The notes under the pieces were generated by a model that searched no databases, was not told the DNA's origin, and worked only from the letters and a program-made list of their open reading frames with translations. A DNA stretch of 64,000 nt from Cymbomonas tetramitiformis (Eukaryota > Chlorophyta > Pyramimonadophyceae > Pyramimonadales > Pyramimonadaceae). The position numbers were made by a program, and so were the translations under genes. Below are positions 59,971 through 64,000 of this stretch, in pieces; position 1 is the first letter of the stretch; each line of letters starts with the position of its first letter. The DNA is taken from NCBI GenBank assembly GCA_001247695.2, contig LGRX02028683.1, positions 1 to 64,000 of the forward strand, in the 5' to 3' direction.

Positions 59971-62900
59971 TTAATCCGGTTCGGTGTCCACCTTTTTCCT
60001 ATATAGTCTGTTAAGGCTAACTGCATATCCCGTAGCGAGGTCATGTATCTTTCTGAGCAGGTGTAGTGCTTCCTGTTTGTCGAATCCTAGGTGTTTGGTC
60101 AGAATCTTCTCCGTGTGTTCATATATCGTACCCGTGTTCCCGAATACCATCACATGTAGCGTCACCTTGTACCCGTACAATTCCAATAGCTTTACCAATG
60201 GTGCATACTTTGTATACTTCGTTTTTAGTGCCTCTTCCCAGCTCATTTCATCCGTATAGGTTACCTCAATTAGGTGTATATGCCCGGCATCCGCCATTGC
60301 TCGTTGGTGTGTGTACCCCGGCTGCTTATTCCCTTTCTCGGTTCCTTCTAGCATTACTATGTCCACAAAGTGTGGTATGGTGTCCTTTCCATGCTCTGGT
60401 GCCGGGTGGTTCCTCCCATCCATTCTGCATTGCCCTCTTGTGAGTAGGAAGTCTTCTATTGGTCTGCCTGTATTCATCCCTGACCCTTTCTTCCCCGCAT
60501 GGGTCCTTATTATGCATCCCCCTTTTCTGCCTTTATTCATACCCATTGCTATCATTTTGGTGGTCTCGTCCGACCTGCTTATTACCATGTTCCTTATTTC
60601 CCTTTCCGTACATCCCCCTAGTACATGGGCCGTGCGTATGAAACCCCCTGCATTCACCTGCCCAGGCATCCCGCAACATTTACATTTTTGTGTCCGCATC
60701 CCTCTTCTCCACTTTTTATAGGGGCCCGCCGGCAATTTGTTCGCTCTACATCTTAATAGGACTGTCACATCATGTTCGTTCAGGTACTCGTTCCCCTTTT
60801 TCCAGTACTCGTTGGAGAGTTTATGCATGGCTGTGTCCCCTTTTAGGTGTTGCATGTATTTCTCCGGCGTCTCCTGTACTGCTACCTTTATCTTTCCCAT
60901 CGAGGCCCTCCTCCATTCCCCTGCGAGTCGTGCTTCCCTTTGTGCTACCGCCTGCTGCTGTACCATTTCTTGCATTGTCACCAGTTCCTCCTGTGCCTCC
61001 TCTTGTTGCTGGGCCATTGCAGCCAGCTCTTCTTCTTCCTCCTGTTGTGTCTCCATGTTTATGTCCCGGGTTTCTGGTGGCCCTGTCCCCCGCGTTTCCC
61101 GCAGCTCGGCATGCTGTTGGGCATCCAGTGGCTCACCAGCTCCCTGTGGAGGCCCCCGCACAATTGTCACTCCCTCCTCTTGCCTCAACCTTGTTTCTTC
61201 CTCCTCTCTCCACCTGTCTTCTTCCTGCTCGTGCATCCCTGCTTCTTTCCCCGTCGTCAGGGGCATGTTTCCGTCACCCTCCTGTGGTGTTGCCCATACT
61301 CCCTGTGCCTCAATCAGTGTTTCCTCTTCCTGTTCCATTCGCAGAATCTCTATTTCTTCTTCCTGTGTCTGCATGTCTAGTTCTTCCGGCCATGTGTCTT
61401 CCTCAGTTCCCTCTTCAGCCCCTGGTTCTTCCAGCTCTCCGTTTCTTCTCGCTTTCTCAGCTTCCATTCTGTCAATGCGTTGTCTTTTGGTTTCCCATTC
61501 CTCTGGTCCAGTCTCTAGCTTCCTTTTCAGTCTTTGTATTATGTTCGTTTTTCCCGTCATTTTTGCCTCCCGTACTCGTTTTGTTACGTGGTTAAGTACT
61601 GCCTGGTGACCTTCCAATTGCCTCCCTGTGGCCTCGCATATGGCAAGTAATTTCACCGTGTCGGTGTTATCGTGGTTGAAGCCATACTCTCCCTCAACAC
61701 AGGCCTTTCTTGCCACCTCATCAGCCTTTTCATTTCCGTGTATCCCCACATGTGCTTTGACTTTATATAGTGCCACCTTGGTCCCTTCCCCGTTGAGCGT
61801 TTGTATTTGTTTCATTATTTTCCAGAGTATATCCCTGTGCACATGCTTCTCCAACGCATGAGGCCTTCTTTTCATGTTTTGTATTTGGTAAAGCGAGGTC
61901 AAGCTGTCTGTGCATATGTTTACCTCTGTGGTGCCAGTATTGGCCTCCAGCATTAGTGCCATGTATATGGCTGTCAGCTCCGCCCTGTTGACCGTTTGGC
62001 AGTGGCCCTGCCATCTTTGCATGTATTCCGCATTCTGCCCCCCTCTTGGGTCCCATACTCCCGCAGCGGTTGCCTCCTCCTGTTCCCCATTTTCCCTTTT
62101 GACTTTTCTCTGGCTTCCGTCTGTGTAGACCATCTCATTCCTGTTGAATCTTCTGTCAGGTTCTGGGTATCCTTTTCCGTTGCTGTCCCACTGGCTCTCA
62201 GGCTGTGGTTCTACTTCCTCAGTTTCACCCCGTTCCCACTGTGACCACTGGTCCCCTTCCATGTCCCCTTCTTCCGCTTTTGGGTTCGCGAATTGTAGCG
62301 CCCACCTTCTAAGTGCATCTCTGCTTATTTCTTCCCTACTCCACGTGGTGTTGGCCCCCAAGACATCCATCGTTGAGGGTCTGGGTCCCCTGTCCCCTCC
62401 CCTGGGTTCACCTTCCCTCCCCCTGTCTTCCATCCAGCGGTCAATAATCTCTTCTACATGGTTCTCCACCTGTTCTTCTGGTAATGCGCGCAGTACAGGC
62501 AGTTCATGACTCGTCCATGGGGACGGGTCTATGACACAGTCTTTCTCCCATTCCGTAATCGACCTGGGCTGTCTGTCCGTGTCCCTGAGTGTGAGAGGCC
62601 TGTGTATGTAACATGCCCTCCCTACCGTCCTGACCTTGCTTTGTGGGCATCTGAGAAGGGCCTTGCTGAATATGTCGTGTGTTCTTACCGCATTTGGGCA
62701 AAATTTCCTCCATCCCGCCGCATTTGCAACTACCAATATCCTCATGTTCCAGTTACACTGCTTGGGCTTTTGTAGGTTGTCTTGCATCCAATGGTCCGGT
62801 GGTAGGAAGGTAAACTGCCCCTCCTTCACTTCGAGTAACTCGTGTACCCTGTATCCCATGTGCTTGTTTAGTAGTTTTCTGTACGGACTCTTTGCATACG

Positions 62901-64000
62901 TAGGGTATATTCCCACCCCTAGGACGGGTTTGGCTGTTTTTGTAGCGTTTATCGCCATCTTTAGTGCCCTGTGAAGGTCTTCGGCCGTGTATTCCGGGTT
63001 GAATTGGTATGCCCCCAGTTGCCCCCATTGCGCCTCCCAGGCTGAACCAGCAGCCCCGAAGACCGAGTCTCTCGGGTATTGCGAGTAATATGTCGTAGTG
63101 TTTTTATGTACGTTGAGTGGAGAGGCAAATACTTCTGTCCTGGCCCCCGTAGCTGCTTGGACCGCCTCCATCATTTCTGGGGGAAGGGTCCAGTGGTTCT
63201 GCAGGTTTCGTTTTCTGTGCTTCATTTCTGCCTTACTGGAGTATCTTATGAGTAGCTGCGCAATTTCCTCCTCAAACGTGTCAACATGTATTTTATGCTC
63301 CAGTTTCAATCTCAGCCTTTTGGCCAGCTGTTCCCCTGTCGGGCATTGAACCGCTCCATCTCCCACCTCTCTGGTATATCTGTTGTATAGTTCCCTGACT
63401 TTTGCCGTGCTGAGGGTGCCTATCAGACCTCCGTTGGGTTCATAACAGTAGGTAGTGTCGCCTTCAGTACGCAGCTGCCTGTTTTTTGTGTTCAGTGTTT
63501 GTTTAATGTCCTGGTCTGGGTTTGTTTCCCCCGTGGTTATCGTCAAATGGGTGACCTCCTTCCAGTACCTTTGCTCGCTTCTCGGCTTGCCTGCTAGTAT
63601 TTCACTCACGGGCCCACTTTTGGTCCTTTCATCCTGTTTGGTGCCTTCCCATTCCTCCACCAGTTCCTCCCATCTTCGGTTCCCTGTGGGGTTGTGTTCC
63701 GGTATGTGTTTTCTAATTGTCTCTTCGGTGCTCCACGTGCTCAGAACATTCCCTTCACTGTCAGTCCACTGAGTTTCGTATTGTATTACTTTCGAGTCTG
63801 GGTCTGCAGGGTTGTCCAGGTACTGTCTACTGGCCAGTATCCTGGTAGGTGCGTGGGTTCCTTCCCGGTCCGGCGCCTCCATCGGGTCCTCCTGTTTTGC
63901 CCATTTGCGTTCGTCCAGCTGTATCAGCCCTTCTCCGGCACTTGCTTGTGGGGTCCATTCCCCCATTATGTCATCTTCTTCCCACTCATGGTCCACTCCT
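59971..64000 (-). CDS. LINE 3 polyprotein, C-terminal part: chromodomain-like, PCIF1-like, RNase H, nuclease
   Basis: At least 1341 codons, open at the window edge and ending at 59971. A chromodomain-like segment lies near residues 50-100 of the visible part (RILASRQYL, VIQYETQW, STWSTEETI). The PCIF1-like domain covers about 235-435, with EVFASPLN, FGAAGSAW, NPEY at 333-336, FLPPDHW and ILVVANAAGWRKFC. RNase H covers about 618-760 (VYTDGSQRK, VNRAELTAI, ICTDSLTSL, KAHVGIHGNEKADE). A long Glu/Gln-rich coiled-coil spacer follows. A CCHC-type finger (CKCCGMPG and, downstream, HVLGGC) and the C-terminal nuclease-like domain (FVDIVMLEG, HLIEVTYTDE, KYTKYAPLVKLLELYG) come last. No stop or frameshift is seen. 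Confidence 0.88.
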   Translation of the reverse strand, partial: GVDHEWEEDDIMGEWTPQASAGEGLIQLDERKWAKQEDPMEAPDREGTHAPTRILASRQYLDNPADPDSKVIQYETQWTDSEGNVLSTWSTEETIRKHIPEHNPTGNRRWEELVEEWEGTKQDERTKSGPVSEILAGKPRSEQRYWKEVTHLTITTGETNPDQDIKQTLNTKNRQLRTEGDTTYCYEPNGGLIGTLSTAKVRELYNRYTREVGDGAVQCPTGEQLAKRLRLKLEHKIHVDTFEEEIAQLLIRYSSKAEMKHRKRNLQNHWTLPPEMMEAVQAATGARTEVFASPLNVHKNTTTYYSQYPRDSVFGAAGSAWEAQWGQLGAYQFNPEYTAEDLHRALKMAINATKTAKPVLGVGIYPTYAKSPYRKLLNKHMGYRVHELLEVKEGQFTFLPPDHWMQDNLQKPKQCNWNMRILVVANAAGWRKFCPNAVRTHDIFSKALLRCPQSKVRTVGRACYIHRPLTLRDTDRQPRSITEWEKDCVIDPSPWTSHELPVLRALPEEQVENHVEEIIDRWMEDRGREGEPRGGDRGPRPSTMDVLGANTTWSREEISRDALRRWALQFANPKAEEGDMEGDQWSQWERGETEEVEPQPESQWDSNGKGYPEPDRRFNRNEMVYTDGSQRKVKRENGEQEEATAAGVWDPRGGQNAEYMQRWQGHCQTVNRAELTAIYMALMLEANTGTTEVNICTDSLTSLYQIQNMKRRPHALEKHVHRDILWKIMKQIQTLNGEGTKVALYKVKAHVGIHGNEKADEVARKACVEGEYGFNHDNTDTVKLLAICEATGRQLEGHQAVLNHVTKRVREAKMTGKTNIIQRLKRKLETGPEEWETKRQRIDRMEAEKARRNGELEEPGAEEGTEEDTWPEELDMQTQEEEIEILRMEQEEETLIEAQGVWATPQEGDGNMPLTTGKEAGMHEQEEDRWREEEETRLRQEEGVTIVRGPPQGAGEPLDAQQHAELRETRGTGPPETRDINMETQQEEEEELAAMAQQQEEAQEELVTMQEMVQQQAVAQREARLAGEWRRASMGKIKVAVQETPEKYMQHLKGDTAMHKLSNEYWKKGNEYLNEHDVTVLLRCRANKLPAGPYKKWRRGMRTQKCKCCGMPGQVNAGGFIRTAHVLGGCTEREIRNMVISRSDETTKMIAMGMNKGRKGGCIIRTHAGKKGSGMNTGRPIEDFLLTRGQCRMDGRNHPAPEHGKDTIPHFVDIVMLEGTEKGNKQPGYTHQRAMADAGHIHLIEVTYTDEMSWEEALKTKYTKYAPLVKLLELYGYKVTLHVMVFGNTGTIYEHTEKILTKHLGFDKQEALHLLRKIHDLATGYAVSLNRLYRKKVDTEPD

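Larger units (their letters stand above)
59886..64000 (-). mobile_element. LINE 3: Dualen-like retrotransposon, 3' part
   Basis: The 3' portion of a minus-strand element that continues past the window. It contains the chromodomain-like segment, PCIF1-like domain, RNase H, CCHC finger and C-terminal nuclease in one uninterrupted frame, then a CACCC/GGGTG stem-loop and T-rich tail. It is the best-preserved copy of this half. Protease, APE and RT would be beyond 64000. Confidence 0.88.

Noticed and set aside
60690..61609. Long plus-strand hydrophobic frames
   Set aside because: Opposite-strand readings of the Glu/Gln-rich coiled-coil spacer of LINE 3.

Overview
Eukaryotic, repeat-dense nuclear DNA. 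Evidence: a gene with four GT-AG introns, class II tRNA-Ser(AGA) genes without an encoded CCA, and several eukaryotic transposon superfamilies nested in one another. Most coding sequence belongs to three long non-LTR retrotransposons with the architecture described for the Dualen/RandI clade, first reported from the green alga Chlamydomonas (cysteine protease, APE endonuclease, reverse transcriptase, RNase H and a C-terminal nuclease). This points to an alga or related protist, but I cannot name the organism.

Layout. 1-3.4 kb: two or three anonymous acidic or Trp-rich reading frames. 3.4-23 kb: a CATGGAC/GTCCATG minisatellite split by a structurally complete piggyBac element (3681-7015, TTAA target duplication) and by Dualen-like LINE 1 (minus strand, 7613 to at least 21568). 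23-29 kb: a degenerate chromodomain-bearing Ty3/gypsy element (minus strand) whose gag is cut, just after the zinc knuckle, by a 3.9-kb hAT element with an exact 8-bp target duplication; its transposase has an N-terminal chromodomain. 29.9-47 kb: a second Ty3/gypsy element (minus) with a very long 5' LTR (about 3.7 kb), interrupted by LINE 2 (31467-41927) with a 10-bp target duplication. 47-52.5 kb: a non-autonomous hAT relative (47333-48409, exact 8-bp duplication), a stretch without confident genes, and two identical, divergent tRNA-Ser genes. 52.5-57.7 kb: another copy of the long LTR in inverted orientation plus a more diverged LTR-like copy. 59.9-64 kb: the 3' half of LINE 3, running off the window.

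Main observation. All three LINEs carry, between reverse transcriptase and RNase H, a conserved domain that closely resembles the catalytic domain of PCIF1/CAPAM, the mRNA cap-adjacent N6-adenosine methyltransferase. Its shared signatures include FASPLN, an FG-GSAW block, and NPEY in place of the NPPF of PCIF1. A chromodomain-like segment lies upstream of it. LINE 2 also encodes two Ulp1-like cysteine proteases. A mobile element combining protease, APE, RT, methyltransferase-like domain, RNase H and a second nuclease suggests that it may modify the 5' end of its own RNA; that function is inference.

Most elements show decay (stops, frameshifts, truncation). Several reading frames are given from the first in-frame non-ATG codon, so many starts are provisional.
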